A stretch of DNA of 64,000 nucleotides, from contig JOGW01000016.1 in the NCBI GenBank assembly GCA_000721375.1, positions 1 to 64,000 on the forward strand, in the 5' to 3' direction. The position numbers were made by a program, and so were the translations under genes. Below, one piece after another: positions 1 to 9,436 of this stretch. The notes under the pieces are model-generated. The model made no database searches. It was given only the letters and a program-made list of their open reading frames with translations, and had not been told where the DNA came from. This stretch comes from Streptomyces sp. NRRL B-3428. Lineage in GTDB: Bacteria; Actinomycetota; Actinomycetes; Streptomycetales; Streptomycetaceae. Each line of letters opens with the position of its first letter. Position 1 is the stretch's first letter.

Positions 1-1274
1 TTCCACTGGGAGGGCATCGACGGGACGCGGATCTTCACGCACTTCCCGCCCATCGACACCTACAACTGCTCGATGCTGGGCCGTGAGATCGCGCATGCGG
101 CCCGCAACTTCAAGGACAAGGGCGTCGCCAAGCACTCCCTGGCCCCGACCGGCTGGGGGGACGGTGGTGGCGGTACGACCCGGGAGATGATCGCGAAGGC
201 GCGGCGGATGCGTGACCTGGAAGGCTCGGCGCGGGTGGTGTGGGAAAAGCCGGCCGAGTTTTTCGCGAAGGCGCAGGCCGAATATCCCGAGGCGCCGGTG
301 TGGGTGGGTGAGCTGTACCTGGAGCTCCACCGCGCCACGCTCACCAGCCAGGCCAAGACGAAGCAGGGCAACCGCCGCTCGGAGCATTTGCTGCGGGAGG
401 CGGAACTGTGGGCGGCGCGTGCAGGCCGACCCGGTGGCGCTTTCGTCCCGGTCGGACGACGGGTTCCTCCTCGACAACGGCCTGCTGCGGATCGACATCG
501 ACGCGCGGGGCCTGGTGGTCTCGGCGTACGACTGTGAGGCCCGCCGGGAGACCGTCGCGCCGGGCCAGGCTGCGAACCTGCTGCAGATCCACCCCGACTT
601 CCCGAACATGTGGGACGCCTGGGACGTCGACGAGTTCTACCGCAACGTGGTCACCGACCTGACGCAGGTCGACTCGCTGTCGGTCGTCGAGAACGAGCCC
701 TCGCGGGTCTCCATCGAAGTGGTGCGCAGCTTCGGGGCGTCGAGGGTCACCCAGGTGCTGACCCTGCGCGCCGGGGCCAAGCGCCTGGACGTGGACACGG
801 AGGTGGACTGGCACGAGACGGAGAAGTTCCTCAAGGCGGCCTTCCCCCTGGACGTGCACGCGGACCGCTACGCCTCGGAAACCCAGTTCGGCCACCTCTA
901 CCGCCCCACCCACACCAACACCTCGTGGGAAGCGGCCAAGTTCGAACTACGCCATCAACCTCCCCGAGCGTCACGTGACCGGCGCCGCCCCGGTGTCACC
1001 TCTGTTCGCCGTGGCGTCACCCGCGGTCGCGATCAGCGCGGTCAAGCTGGCCGACGACGGCTCGGGCGACGTGATCGTCCGCGTCTACGAGTCCTCCGGC
1101 GCCCGCACCCGCACCACGCTCCAGGTTGGCTTGGACACCACATCCGTCATCGCGACCGACCTCCTGGAACGCCCGCTCGCCGATTCCCCTTCGCACGAAG
1201 TCACCAACGGCGAAGTCACCCTGTCCCTGCGCCCGTTCGAACTTCGCACCCTCCGCTTCTCGTGCACCTCGTGA
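1..1274 (+). pseudogene. alpha-mannosidase (GH38), 5'-truncated by the window and internally deleted
   Basis: The reading starts inside a GH38 alpha-mannosidase (FHWEGIDGTRIFTHFPP) and runs in frame 1 to LLREAELWAAR near base 420. It then jumps to frame 2 (DDGFLLDNGLLRIDIDARG, then NMWDAWDVDEFYRN) until about base 945, and to frame 3 (YAINLPERHVTGA) until the stop at 1274. At the first junction the central segment that normally follows the ELWAA region is missing, and at the second the part between AAKFE and the NLPER segment is missing. The gene therefore has two internal deletions, both out of frame. The enzyme would have trimmed mannosides; no product can be functional. The family call is firm and the decay is read directly. 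A sequencing error could explain a frameshift but not the missing segments. Confidence 0.85.
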
Positions 1275-1302
1275 ATCCGTCCGGTCGCAGGCGAGCTCAG
1301 AG

Positions 1303-2406
1303 CTACTCGTCGAGCACCCGCTGCGCCACCCCGAACGCCGCGTTCGCCGCCGGCACCCCCACATACACAGCGCACTGCAACAGCACCGCCCCGATCTCCC
1401 GCGCCGTCAGCCCGTTGCGGCGTGCCGCCCGTACGTGCATGGCGAGCTCGTCGACGTGGCCCCCCGCCACCAGCGCGGTCAGCGTCACCATGCTGTGTTC
1501 TCGGCGGCTGAGGGTGTCGTCCGTCCAGATCTCGCCCCAGGCGTAGCGGGTGATGAAGTCCTGGTAGCGGGCGGTGAACGCGTTCTGCCGCTGCTGCGCG
1601 CCGTCCACGTGTGCGTCGCCGAGGACTTCGCGTCGTACGGTCATGCCGCTCTCAGCGGGCCCGTTGAAGTGACTGCGCAGCGCCGCGAGGACCGGCAGCG
1701 GGGTCTCGGCGACCGCGAGATGGGAAGTGTTCGGGATCTCGACGAGCGTCGAGTCGCCGATGGCGTCGGCGAGTTCCCGCAGATGGACGGGGGGAGTGGC
1801 TGGGTCCTCGCGCCCGGCCACCAGGAGCGTGGGCGCGGTGATCGACGCCAGCCGGTCACGGATGTCGAACGTCGCGAGTGCGGCACAGCAGGCCGCATAC
1901 GCGCCCGGGTCCGCCGACCGGTGATCCGTGAGCAGCCTCTCCGAAGCAAAGTCGGGTGTGAACCAGCGCTCCGGTGCGGACTTCGCCACCGACTCCAGAC
2001 CCTCACGGCGCACGAGCTCGGCCCGGTCCCGCCACCGCTGCGGGTCACCGAAGTGCGCCGATGAGCAGAGCACCGCCAGCCGCTCGACGCGCTCCGGATG
2101 GTGCGCGGCCAGGTGCAGCCCGATCGCGCCGCCGATGGAGACACCCGCGTACGAGAAGCGCTCGATGCCGAGGGAGTCCGCCAGGGCGAGCACCAGCGAA
2201 GCAAGGTCACCGATGGTGGCGCCGGACGAGACGAGCGAGGCGGGGGAGCGGCCGTGTCCGGGAAGGTCGAAGCGGATCACCCGGTGCGTGGCGGAGAGTT
2301 CCGGTGCGACGCCGTCCCAGAGCGCGGTGGACGTGCCGAGGGAAGGGCCGAGCAGCAGCGGGGGAGCGGAGGGCGAGCCCTCCGCTGAGTGGTGCAGGGT
2401 GGTCAA
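1303..2406 (-). CDS. pcaL: bifunctional 3-oxoadipate enol-lactonase / 4-carboxymuconolactone decarboxylase (PcaL)
   Basis: A 367-residue fusion. Residues 1-250 are an alpha/beta hydrolase with the nucleophile elbow AGVSIGGAIG (Ser90), the PcaD lactonase. Residues 255-367 are a carboxymuconolactone decarboxylase domain (TLSRREHSMVTLTAL, then ELAMHVRAARRNG), the PcaC part. It would turn 4-carboxymuconolactone into 3-oxoadipate in the cytoplasm. The fused form is usual in actinomycetes. It is the last gene of the pca operon. Its TTG start overlaps the pcaB stop as TTGA, which suggests translational coupling. The next upstream feature on the other strand is the mannosidase remnant, 28 bases beyond its stop. 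Confidence 0.95.
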   Translation of the reverse strand: MTTLHHSAEGSPSAPPLLLGPSLGTSTALWDGVAPELSATHRVIRFDLPGHGRSPASLVSSGATIGDLASLVLALADSLGIERFSYAGVSIGGAIGLHLAAHHPERVERLAVLCSSAHFGDPQRWRDRAELVRREGLESVAKSAPERWFTPDFASERLLTDHRSADPGAYAACCAALATFDIRDRLASITAPTLLVAGREDPATPPVHLRELADAIGDSTLVEIPNTSHLAVAETPLPVLAALRSHFNGPAESGMTVRREVLGDAHVDGAQQRQNAFTARYQDFITRYAWGEIWTDDTLSRREHSMVTLTALVAGGHVDELAMHVRAARRNGLTAREIGAVLLQCAVYVGVPAANAAFGVAQRVLDE

Positions 2407-3716
2407 CGTCGCTCCAGTGCACGGTCGGTGAGGACACCCGCGGCGCCGGTGTATCCGGCCGGGTCGGTGAGGGCGTCGAGGTCAAGGTGGGCGAACTCGC
2501 GCTGCTCGGCGAGGAGTTCGGCGAGCGTTCGCGAGCCGTCTCGCACCCGCGCGGCCAGCGAGGTGAGCAGCTCCTTGGCACGGGCGCGCCCGACGACGGC
2601 ACCCAGTGCGGAGGTGAGCCGCTCGGAGACGATCAGCCCGGCGGTGAGGTCGGCATTGCGGCGCATCGCGTCCGCGTCCACCCGCAGGCCGGCGACCAGT
2701 TCGGCCGCGTGCTCCGCCGCGCCCCCGACGACCCGCAACAGCTCCCGCAGCGGCTGCCACTCGGCGTGCCACGCGCCGGGCGGCCGTTCGTCCTCGGCGG
2801 CCATCGCCCCGTACAGGACGGACGCGAGCGCAGGGGCCTGCCGAGCCGCGGCTGCGATCAGGGTCGCGCGTACGGGGTTGGCTTTGTGCGGCATCGCGGA
2901 GGATCCGCCGCCCGAGCCCTCGGCCACCTCGGCGATCTCGGTCCGCGACAACGTGAGCACATCCACGGCGAGCTTGCCGAGTGCGCCCGCCGAGAACGCC
3001 AGTGCGCCCGCAAGATCCGCGATCGGCGTACGCAGCGTGTGCCACGGCAGCGCGGGCTCGGCCAGACCGGTCTCGCGGGCGAAGGCGGACACCAGGTCGA
3101 GGGAGCCGAGAGCGGCCAACGTCCCTGCCGCGCCGCCGAGTTGAACGGGCAGCGCATCCCGTACGGCCCGCACCCGGTCCCGCGCGTCGAGCACGAGCGA
3201 CCGCCACCCGGCCGCCTTGAGGCCGAACGTCGTCGGCACGGCATGCTGCGTCAGCGTCCGGCCCGCCATCACCGTGTCCCGGTGCGTGCGAGCCAGCCCG
3301 GCCAGCGACTCTTCGAGGCGCGACAGGTCCGCGAGCAGTAGATCGAGCGCCCGGACCGAGACCAGCATCGTCGCCGTATCCACGATGTCCTGACTGGTGG
3401 CCCCGCGATGCACGAACTCCCGGTACTCCTCGGGAAGTACGGCCTTCAGGTCCGCCACCAGAGCAAGCACGGGATTCCCGGCCGCCCGGGCCCGCAGCGC
3501 CAGCGACCGTACGTCGCACACCTCGGCCCGCGCCGCCCCGGACACCGCCTTCGCCACTTCGGCAGGCGCCTCGCCAAGCGCCGCCAGCGCCCGTGTCAGC
3601 GCGGCCTCCGCGTCCAACAGACCCTGCACATAAGCGAGATCAGCCACCGCGGCCTCGACCCGCGATCCGGCCCACCCGGGCGAGAGCAGCCCGCCGTCCT
3701 CGTACCCGGTGATCAT
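2403..3716 (-). CDS. pcaB: 3-carboxy-cis,cis-muconate cycloisomerase
   Basis: A 437-residue member of the fumarase/aspartase superfamily. The signature loop SGGGSSAMPHKANPV is complete, as is the segment GATSQDIVDTATML that helps bind substrate. It cyclises 3-carboxymuconate, made by PcaGH, to 4-carboxymuconolactone, the substrate of the downstream PcaL. The ATG overlaps the end of pcaG by four bases and the stop overlaps the pcaL start, so all three are tightly coupled. Length is close to the family's usual 430-450 residues and nothing looks broken. Confidence 0.95.
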   Translation of the reverse strand: MITGYEDGGLLSPGWAGSRVEAAVADLAYVQGLLDAEAALTRALAALGEAPAEVAKAVSGAARAEVCDVRSLALRARAAGNPVLALVADLKAVLPEEYREFVHRGATSQDIVDTATMLVSVRALDLLLADLSRLEESLAGLARTHRDTVMAGRTLTQHAVPTTFGLKAAGWRSLVLDARDRVRAVRDALPVQLGGAAGTLAALGSLDLVSAFARETGLAEPALPWHTLRTPIADLAGALAFSAGALGKLAVDVLTLSRTEIAEVAEGSGGGSSAMPHKANPVRATLIAAAARQAPALASVLYGAMAAEDERPPGAWHAEWQPLRELLRVVGGAAEHAAELVAGLRVDADAMRRNADLTAGLIVSERLTSALGAVVGRARAKELLTSLAARVRDGSRTLAELLAEQREFAHLDLDALTDPAGYTGAAGVLTDRALERR

Positions 3717-4270
3717 CCGAAGTCCAGGAAGACCGTCTCGTCCTCACCCTGCAGCCGGATGTCGAAGCGATACGTGCCGGGGCGTTCCTCGACCGCGAGC
3801 AGGGTGCTCCGCCGCTCTTCGGGCACCGAGGAGAGCAAGGTGTCGTCCGCGGCGGCCGGTCGCAGATACGCGCGGGTGTGGAGGTGGTGCAGCAGACCGC
3901 GGGCGAACACCAGCACCGAGATGTACGGCACTCCGCCCGGCGGCAGCGTACGCACCGCATAGTGACCGTCCGCGTCCGTGGCGATCCGCCCGAAGCCGGT
4001 GAAGCCGACGCCGTCGCGCCCGATCACCCGACCGGTCACCGGATCGTGCCGCAGCGAACCGGGAGCCCCCGTCCGCGAGCCGTCCGGGGCCGGCTGCCAG
4101 GTCTCCAACAGCGCGTCCGGCACCGGCTGTCCGGCGCCGTCGTACACATACCCGTGCACGGTGATCAGGTCCGGATGCCCGACGGGTGCGACCTCGGCGC
4201 CGCCCGCGAACGGCAGTGCGTAGCCGTAGAAGGGCCCGACCGTCTGCGAGGGAGTGGGGGTGCGGGACAT
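3713..4270 (-). CDS. pcaG: protocatechuate 3,4-dioxygenase alpha subunit
   Basis: 185 residues of the intradiol dioxygenase fold, beginning MSRTPTPSQTVGPFYGYAL, the usual alpha-subunit opening. The fold continues through a core with LPPGGVPYISVLVFARG and LLHHLHTRAYL. The alpha chain pairs with PcaH; it does not carry the catalytic iron but shapes the active-site cleft. The frame stays open upstream, but the ATG at 4270 is chosen because it overlaps the pcaH stop (TGATG) and the upstream residues do not resemble the family. Together the two subunits open the protocatechuate ring between its hydroxyls. Confidence 0.95.
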   Translation of the reverse strand: MSRTPTPSQTVGPFYGYALPFAGGAEVAPVGHPDLITVHGYVYDGAGQPVPDALLETWQPAPDGSRTGAPGSLRHDPVTGRVIGRDGVGFTGFGRIATDADGHYAVRTLPPGGVPYISVLVFARGLLHHLHTRAYLRPAAADDTLLSSVPEERRSTLLAVEERPGTYRFDIRLQGEDETVFLDFG

Positions 4271-5040
4271 CAGTGGTCCTCCTCTTCGAACAGCGTGGCG
4301 CAGGGACCGTCGAGCACGATGTCCCAGCGGTAGCCGAGCGACCACTCCGGTACGGACAGATCGTGGTCGTAGGCGGCCACAAGACGCTCACGTGCGGCCA
4401 GGTCGGTCACGGACTGCAGCACCGGGTCGTACGCGAAGAGCGGGTCGCCGGGGAAGTACATCTGCGTCACGAGACGCTGCGTGAACGCCGTGCCGAAGAG
4501 GGAGAAGTGGATGTGCGCCGGGCGCCACGCGTTGACGTGATTGCGCCACGGGTAGGCACCGGGCTTGATCGTGGTGAACGAGTACCCGCCGTCGTCATCG
4601 GTCAGACAGCGCCCGAAGCCAGTGAAGTTGGGGTCGAGCGGCGCAGGGTGCTGGTCCAGCTGATGGGCGTAGCGTCCGGAGGCGTTGGCCTGCCAGAGCT
4701 CCACCAACTGGCCGCGGATCGGCCTGCCTTGGCGGTCCGTCATGCGTCCGCTGACCGTGATCCGCTCGCCGAGCGGCTCGCCCAGGTGCTGACGCGTCAG
4801 ATCCCGGTCGAGGGCCGTCACATCGGTGACGCCGAAGGCGGGGCCCGACAGCTCGACGGCCTCGGGGTCGCGCAGGGGTATCAGCGGCTGCCGGGGATGG
4901 CGCAGCGTACTGCTGCGGTACGGCGGGAAGTCACGCGGCGGGTGCACCGCACCGTCCGCGCCCGCCTGCACCTTGGCGACCTCGGCGTCTATCTGTTCCT
5001 GGGTGAGCCCGTCGGGCAGGGCCACGGGTAGCTCGGTCAT
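4270..5040 (-). CDS. pcaH: protocatechuate 3,4-dioxygenase beta subunit
   Basis: 256 residues from the ATG at 5040 (MTELPVALPDG). The four non-haem iron ligands of the family are visible: Tyr124 (ASGRYAHQ), Tyr163 (GAYPW), His176 and His178 (RPAHIHFS). This is the iron-bearing subunit of the ring-cleavage enzyme. An in-frame upstream extension reaches into pcaF and is rejected because it lacks family similarity. A strong hairpin lies just upstream (5068-5099), which separates pcaH from the CoA-handling genes pcaIJF and could set relative transcript levels. Confidence 0.95.
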   Translation of the reverse strand: MTELPVALPDGLTQEQIDAEVAKVQAGADGAVHPPRDFPPYRSSTLRHPRQPLIPLRDPEAVELSGPAFGVTDVTALDRDLTRQHLGEPLGERITVSGRMTDRQGRPIRGQLVELWQANASGRYAHQLDQHPAPLDPNFTGFGRCLTDDDGGYSFTTIKPGAYPWRNHVNAWRPAHIHFSLFGTAFTQRLVTQMYFPGDPLFAYDPVLQSVTDLAARERLVAAYDHDLSVPEWSLGYRWDIVLDGPCATLFEEEDH

Positions 5041-5067
5041 GAGGATGCTCCGAAAGAAGAAGTAAGG

Positions 5068-5099
5068 GGTGGGGGCCCACCGAGAGGCGGGCCCCCACC
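5068..5099. terminator. intercistronic stem-loop between pcaF and pcaH
   Basis: A perfect 11-bp inverted repeat: left arm 5068-5078 (GGTGGGGGCCC), right arm 5089-5099, with a 10-base loop. There is no clear T-run on the minus strand, so it may be a weak terminator, an attenuator or an mRNA-stabilising element inside the pca operon rather than a full stop. It lies 28 bases upstream of the pcaH start. Confidence 0.6.
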
Positions 5100-5102
5100 T
5101 GC

Positions 5103-6311
5103 TCAGCGTTCGAGTACCAGGGCGAGGCCCTGGCCCACGCCGATGCACAGTGTCGCGACGCCGACACCGCTGCCGCGCCGGGCCAGTTGATGGGCGACGG
5201 TGCCCGCGAGGCGGGCGCCGGAAGCGCCGAGCGGGTGGCCGAGCGCGATCGCACCGCCCTGCGGGTTGAGGATCGCCGGGTCGAACTCCGGCCACTCGGC
5301 GACGCAGCCGAGGACCTGCGCGGCGAACGCCTCGTTGAGTTCCAGGGTGTTGAGATCGGCGAAGGACTTCCCGGCCTTGGCCAGCGCCCGCTCCACCGCC
5401 GGTACCGGCGCGAGCCCGAAGTACTGCGGGTCGACCGCGGCCACGCCGGTGGCCGAGATACGGGCGAGCGGCTCACGCCCGGTGGCCCGCAGGCCCTCCT
5501 CGTCGGTGAGCAGCAAGGCCGCCGCACCGTCGTTCAGCGGCGATGCGTTGCCCGCGGTGACCGTGCCGCCCTGCGGCCGGAACGACGGCTTGAGCTTCGC
5601 CATCGCCTCCAGGGACGCACTTTCCCGTACGCATTCATCGCGTCCGTACGGGGTCGCCTCACCCTTGCGCTGGGGCACCGGTACGGGTGCGACCTCGGCG
5701 TCGAACAGACCGTTCTTCCAGGCCGCCGCGGCCTTCTCGTGCGAGGCGAGCGCGAAGGCGTCCTGCTGTTCCCGCGTGATGCCGTGCTTGTCCGCGATGA
5801 GCTCGGCGGACTCGCCGAGCGGGATGGTCCACTCGGGAGCCATCCGCGGGTTCACCATGCGCCAGCCGAGCGTCGTAGAGAACATCTCGGTGTGTCCGGC
5901 GGGGAAGGCCCGGTCGCTCTTCGGCAGGACATAAGGGGCGCGGGTCATCGATTCGACGCCGCCGGCGACCGCGATCGAGGCATCGCCCAGCGCGATCGCC
6001 CGCGCGGCCTGGATCACTGCCTCGAGCCCCGAGGCGCACAGCCGGTTGACCGTCACACCCGGTACGGATGTAGGCAGTCCGGCGAGCAGCCCGGCCATCC
6101 GGGCCACATTGCGGTTCTCCTCGCCGGCGCCGTTGGCGTTGCCGAAGTACACGTCGTCGATACGGGACGGGTCCAACTCGGGGAAGCGGCCGACCAGTTC
6201 CCGTACCGCGTGCGCGGCCAGATCGTCCGGCCGTACGCTCGCGAGCGCCCCGTTGTAGCGGCCGATCGGCGTCCGGACGGCGTCCACGATGTACACGTCG
6301 CGCGTGCTCAT
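5103..6311 (-). CDS. pcaF: beta-ketoadipyl-CoA thiolase
   Basis: 402 residues. Thiolase catalytic residues are all present: Cys92 ([10 protein letters not shown]), His359 ([10 protein letters not shown]) and Cys389 (LCIGVGQG). It cleaves 3-oxoadipyl-CoA to acetyl-CoA and succinyl-CoA, the last step of the beta-ketoadipate pathway. The start overlaps the pcaJ stop by four bases. A general acetyl-CoA acetyltransferase would look similar; the pca context decides the substrate. Confidence 0.93.
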   Translation of the reverse strand: MSTRDVYIVDAVRTPIGRYNGALASVRPDDLAAHAVRELVGRFPELDPSRIDDVYFGNANGAGEENRNVARMAGLLAGLPTSVPGVTVNRLCASGLEAVIQAARAIALGDASIAVAGGVESMTRAPYVLPKSDRAFPAGHTEMFSTTLGWRMVNPRMAPEWTIPLGESAELIADKHGITREQQDAFALASHEKAAAAWKNGLFDAEVAPVPVPQRKGEATPYGRDECVRESASLEAMAKLKPSFRPQGGTVTAGNASPLNDGAAALLLTDEEGLRATGREPLARISATGVAAVDPQYFGLAPVPAVERALAKAGKSFADLNTLELNEAFAAQVLGCVAEWPEFDPAILNPQGGAIALGHPLGASGARLAGTVAHQLARRGSGVGVATLCIGVGQGLALVLER

Positions 6312-6961
6312 GCCTTGCTCCCCATTGAGTCATCGATTGCGATCGGGGCGCCGGTCGCGGCCAGGACCTCGTCCACGGACACCCCTGGCGCAGTCTCCAC
6401 CAGCGCAAGGCCGTCCGGTAGGACGTCCAGCACACCGAGATCCGTGATGATCCGGTCGACGCAGCCGCGGCCGGTCAGCGGCAGCGAGCACTCCTCGACG
6501 ATCTTCGGTGAGCCGTCCTTGGCGGTGTGGGTCATCACGACGATCACCCGCCGCGCTCCGTGCACCAGGTCCATGGCCCCGCCGATGCCGGTGATCAGCT
6601 TCCCGGGCACCGCCCAGTTGGCGAGGTCGCCGTGCGCCGAGACCTGCATGGCGCCGAGCACCGCGGTGTCGATATGGCCGCCGCGGATCATCCCGAACGA
6701 CAACGCCGAGTCGAAGAACGAGGCGCCCGGCAGGACCGTGACCGTCTCCTTGCCCGCATTGATCAGATCCGGGTCGACCTCGTCGTCCGGCGGATACGGG
6801 CCGGTCCCGAGGATCCCGTTCTCGGACTCCAGGACCACCTCGATGCCCGGCGGCAGATGGTTGGGGATCAGCGTCGGCAGACCGATCCCCAGGTTCACGT
6901 AGCTGCCGTCTTCCAGTTCCAGTGCGGCACGGGCCGCGATCTGTTCGCGTGTCCAGCTCAT
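6308..6961 (-). CDS. pcaJ: 3-oxoadipate CoA-transferase beta subunit
   Basis: 217 residues of the CoA-transferase family I B subunit. The catalytic glutamate lies in the SENGILG motif (Glu47), and GIGLPTLIP near residue 25 is typical. With PcaI it transfers CoA from succinyl-CoA to 3-oxoadipate. It overlaps both neighbours by four bases (ATGA at each junction), so the subunits are probably made in equal amounts. Confidence 0.93.
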   Translation of the reverse strand: MSWTREQIAARAALELEDGSYVNLGIGLPTLIPNHLPPGIEVVLESENGILGTGPYPPDDEVDPDLINAGKETVTVLPGASFFDSALSFGMIRGGHIDTAVLGAMQVSAHGDLANWAVPGKLITGIGGAMDLVHGARRVIVVMTHTAKDGSPKIVEECSLPLTGRGCVDRIITDLGVLDVLPDGLALVETAPGVSVDEVLAATGAPIAIDDSMGSKA

Positions 6962-7737
6962 CGCGGCTCCTCGGCCTGTGCGGGCACGGTGACGGTGCGC
7001 TGCTCGATGCCCTTGTCGGCGGCCTGCTGCGGGGTGAGCGCGACCACGCGCTGTACGAAGATTCCCGGCAGGTGCACATGGTCCGGGTCGATCTCGCCCG
7101 GCTCGACCAGCTCCTCGACCTCGGCGATGGTGATGCGTCCGGCCATCGCGGCAAGGGGGTTGAAATTGCGGCTCGACTTGTTGAACACAAGATTCCCGTG
7201 CCGGTCGCCGCGCGCCGCACGCACCAGCGCGAAGTCGGTACGGATGCCGCGCTCCAGGACGTACTCGGTGCCGTCGAACTCCCTGACCTCCTTGGGTGGC
7301 GAGGCCAGTGCGACACCGCCCTGCCCGTCGTAGCGCCAGGGCAGTCCGCCGTCGGCGACCTGTGTGCCCACGCCTGCGGGGGTGTAGAAGGCGGGGATCC
7401 CGGCGCCGCCCGCCCGCAGCCGCTCGGCGAGCGTGCCCTGCGGGATCAGCTCGACCTCCAGCTCGCCGGCGAGGTACTGCCGCGCGAACTCCTTGTTCGC
7501 GCCGATGTACGACCCCGTGACCCGTGCGATCCGTCCCGCCGAGAGCAGTACCGCGAGCCCCGAGTCCATCGCGCCGCAGTTGTTGGAGACCACGCCGAGC
7601 TCGGCGACCCCGCGCTCGTACAGCGCCTGGATCAGCACATTCGGAACGCCGCTCAGCCCGAAGCCGCCGACCGCGAACGTGGCTCCGTCGGTTGCGTCGG
7701 ACACCGCCCGCGCGGCCGTGGCGACCACCTTGTCCAT
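6958..7737 (-). CDS. pcaI: 3-oxoadipate CoA-transferase alpha subunit
   Basis: 259 residues of the CoA-transferase A subunit, with the glycine-rich [14 protein letters not shown] segment near residue 23 and [11 protein letters not shown] near residue 51. It is the first gene of the operon pcaIJFHGBL. A good ribosome site (GGGAGGG) precedes the ATG at 7737. The promoter must lie in 7738-7959, shared with the divergent pcaV, and a MarR-type palindrome there (7789-7808) gives a likely control point. Confidence 0.93.
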   Translation of the reverse strand: MDKVVATAARAVSDATDGATFAVGGFGLSGVPNVLIQALYERGVAELGVVSNNCGAMDSGLAVLLSAGRIARVTGSYIGANKEFARQYLAGELEVELIPQGTLAERLRAGGAGIPAFYTPAGVGTQVADGGLPWRYDGQGGVALASPPKEVREFDGTEYVLERGIRTDFALVRAARGDRHGNLVFNKSSRNFNPLAAMAGRITIAEVEELVEPGEIDPDHVHLPGIFVQRVVALTPQQAADKGIEQRTVTVPAQAEEPR

Positions 7738-7788
7738 GACGAGAACCCTCCCGCCGGCCGTCCGCTCTGCTCGACGGACCGGACCGAA

Positions 7789-7808
7789 TTACTCAGTACA
7801 CTGACTAA
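7789..7808. promoter_or_regulatory. probable PcaV operator
   Basis: An imperfect palindrome TTACTCAGTACACTGACTAA: two 9-base arms match at eight positions around a 2-base centre. It lies 52 bases upstream of pcaI and 151 bases upstream of pcaV. Size and symmetry fit a MarR-family dimer site. Control by PcaV is inferred from position. Confidence 0.6.
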
Positions 7809-7959
7809 TATCTTCTGAGCGGTCATGCTGGCACCCGAGCGAGTTACCGTCAAGAAGCATCAGGAAATGAAGGGTGATTGGGATCCGGTGAGCGGCGCCA
7901 GGTGCGCTGTGGATGAGTATTGTTCAGTGCACCAACGAAAAGACGGCGGGAGACGACTG

Positions 7960-8421
7960 ATGGCGGCCGTGGATCTGACCACCCACCCGGGGCATCTGGC
8001 CCGCCGGCTCCAGCAGGCCCACTATCTGCTGTGGACCACGATGGTCTCCGAGGAGATCACCTCACCCCAGTACGGACTGCTGAACGCGCTGATGGCCGAA
8101 CCGGGCCTGGACCAGCGCACGGTCGGCGAGCGCGTGAGCCTCGACCGCTCCACCGTCGCCGAGGTCGTGTCCCGCCTCAGCAGACGAGGCCTGATCGAGA
8201 AGGTCCGTGACGTGGAGGACGGCCGCCGCTATCTGCTGCGGCCCACACCGGAGGGCGCGGCGGTCCATCGCAAACTCACCGTGCGCACGGCCCGCATGAA
8301 CCACGTCTTCCTCTCCCCGCTGTCGGACGCGGAGCAGACGGTGTTCCTGGACATGCTGCAGCGGGTCTCGGACGCGGCCGAGGCACTGCGCGGGGCGGAG
8401 CGCGCTCCGGCGCGAGGCTGA
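7960..8421 (+). CDS. pcaV: MarR-family regulator of the pca operon (PcaV)
   Basis: 153 residues from the ATG at 7960, which has GGCGGGAGA about eight bases upstream. The winged helix covers roughly residues 40-105 (QYGLLNALMAEPGLDQ, then VSLDRSTVAEVVSRLSRRG). In Streptomyces coelicolor the divergent MarR protein PcaV represses the pca genes and is released by protocatechuate; the same divergent arrangement here supports that role. The frame is open further upstream (from 7825), but that part has no family similarity. Confidence 0.85.
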   Translation: MAAVDLTTHPGHLARRLQQAHYLLWTTMVSEEITSPQYGLLNALMAEPGLDQRTVGERVSLDRSTVAEVVSRLSRRGLIEKVRDVEDGRRYLLRPTPEGAAVHRKLTVRTARMNHVFLSPLSDAEQTVFLDMLQRVSDAAEALRGAERAPARG

Positions 8422-8445
8422 GGGTCGCGGCAGGACCCGGGACCG

Positions 8446-9381
8446 GTGAAGAACTCGCTGGTGGTTCGGGTGCGAAGGCTGCAGGCTACCCCCGTGAACG
8501 TGGATCTGAATGAGTTCGATGCCCACCTGGTCGCACGGTTCGGCCCCGAGGCCGAGGGCTGGGTCGCTGCAGTTCCGAGCCTGGCCGCGGGGCTGGCGGA
8601 GCGGTGGGGCTTCAAGCTCGGTGAGCTGTTCGACAGCGGAGCCTCTTCCCTCGTCCTGCGCTGTGAGTGGCCCGACGGAACGCCGGCGGTCCTCAAGCTC
8701 AGTCCGGACCGGGCGCTGCTGACCCGACAAGTGGACATGCTGCGCGTGTTCGCGCCGTCGGGGCGAGTGCCGACCGTACTGGCCGCCGATCCGGCAGCCG
8801 GCGCGATGGTGCTGGAGGAGGTCCTGCCGGGCACCGCCGCCGAGAACATGCCGCAGACCTCACTGCCACGGCAGTGGGGGGAGTTGCTGGCCGCCCTGCA
8901 CGCCGTCCCCCCGCCCGCCGGCTGGCCGCTGGATCTGCGCGGCCGGTTCGACGAGTCCTTCGCCCGGATCGGCAGGCGCCTGACCGAGCCGGCCATCGCC
9001 GCGTGGATCGACCAGGCCATGTGGCAGCGGGCGATGGAACGCTGTGAGACCTTGCTCGCGAGCCAGTCCGACCCCGTGCTGCTGCACGGAGATCTGCACC
9101 CCGGCAACGTCCTGGACGGCGGTCCGTCGCGCGGTCTGATCGCCATCGACCCCAAGGCCTGCATCGGCGACCCCTGCTTCGACGCCGTCGACTATGTGGT
9201 GGAAGGCGCCGGACTCGAGGGGGTCGAGGCGCGCTGTCGGCTGGTGGCGGCAGCGTGCTCGCTCGACGAGCACCGCCTGTACGCCTGGAGCCGGGTGGTC
9301 GCCCCCATGGCGGCCATCGGACACCTCACCTACGGCGGGCCGAAGCCGGCGATCGAGGAACTGCTCGCCCTGTCCTCCTGA
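8446..9381 (+). CDS. aminoglycoside 6-phosphotransferase / hydroxyurea kinase-like protein
   Basis: 311 residues of the protein-kinase-like phosphotransferase fold. A lysine-containing strand (AVLKLSPDR) lies in the N lobe near residue 84. The catalytic loop LLHGDLHPGNVLDGG and the metal-binding IAIDPKACIGDPCFDAVDY motif are intact. The DPKA version of the metal motif places it with the APH(6)/hydroxyurea kinase family (streptomycin and hydroxyurea phosphotransferases). The substrate is unknown; it may inactivate an antibiotic or phosphorylate a metabolite. The GTG at 8446 lies 24 bases after pcaV; a second GTG at 8494 is an alternative start. Confidence 0.8.
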   Translation: MKNSLVVRVRRLQATPVNVDLNEFDAHLVARFGPEAEGWVAAVPSLAAGLAERWGFKLGELFDSGASSLVLRCEWPDGTPAVLKLSPDRALLTRQVDMLRVFAPSGRVPTVLAADPAAGAMVLEEVLPGTAAENMPQTSLPRQWGELLAALHAVPPPAGWPLDLRGRFDESFARIGRRLTEPAIAAWIDQAMWQRAMERCETLLASQSDPVLLHGDLHPGNVLDGGPSRGLIAIDPKACIGDPCFDAVDYVVEGAGLEGVEARCRLVAAACSLDEHRLYAWSRVVAPMAAIGHLTYGGPKPAIEELLALSS

Positions 9382-9436
9382 TGTACGCGGCGATCAGCGG
9401 TAGTCGGCATGTACGCGGCGGTCAGCGGTAGTCGGC
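9381..9436. repeat. 28-bp tandem duplication at the 3' end of a gene
   Basis: Two copies, 9381-9408 and 9409-9436, differ at one base. The second contains the last codons and stop of the minus-strand hydrolase gene, so the first copy is a duplicated gene end placed between the convergent genes. It looks like a recent slippage event. Confidence 0.85.

Noticed and set aside
8446..9381. Assignment of the kinase as a specific streptomycin resistance enzyme
   Set aside because: Motifs place it in the family, but nothing in the sequence or neighbours fixes the substrate.
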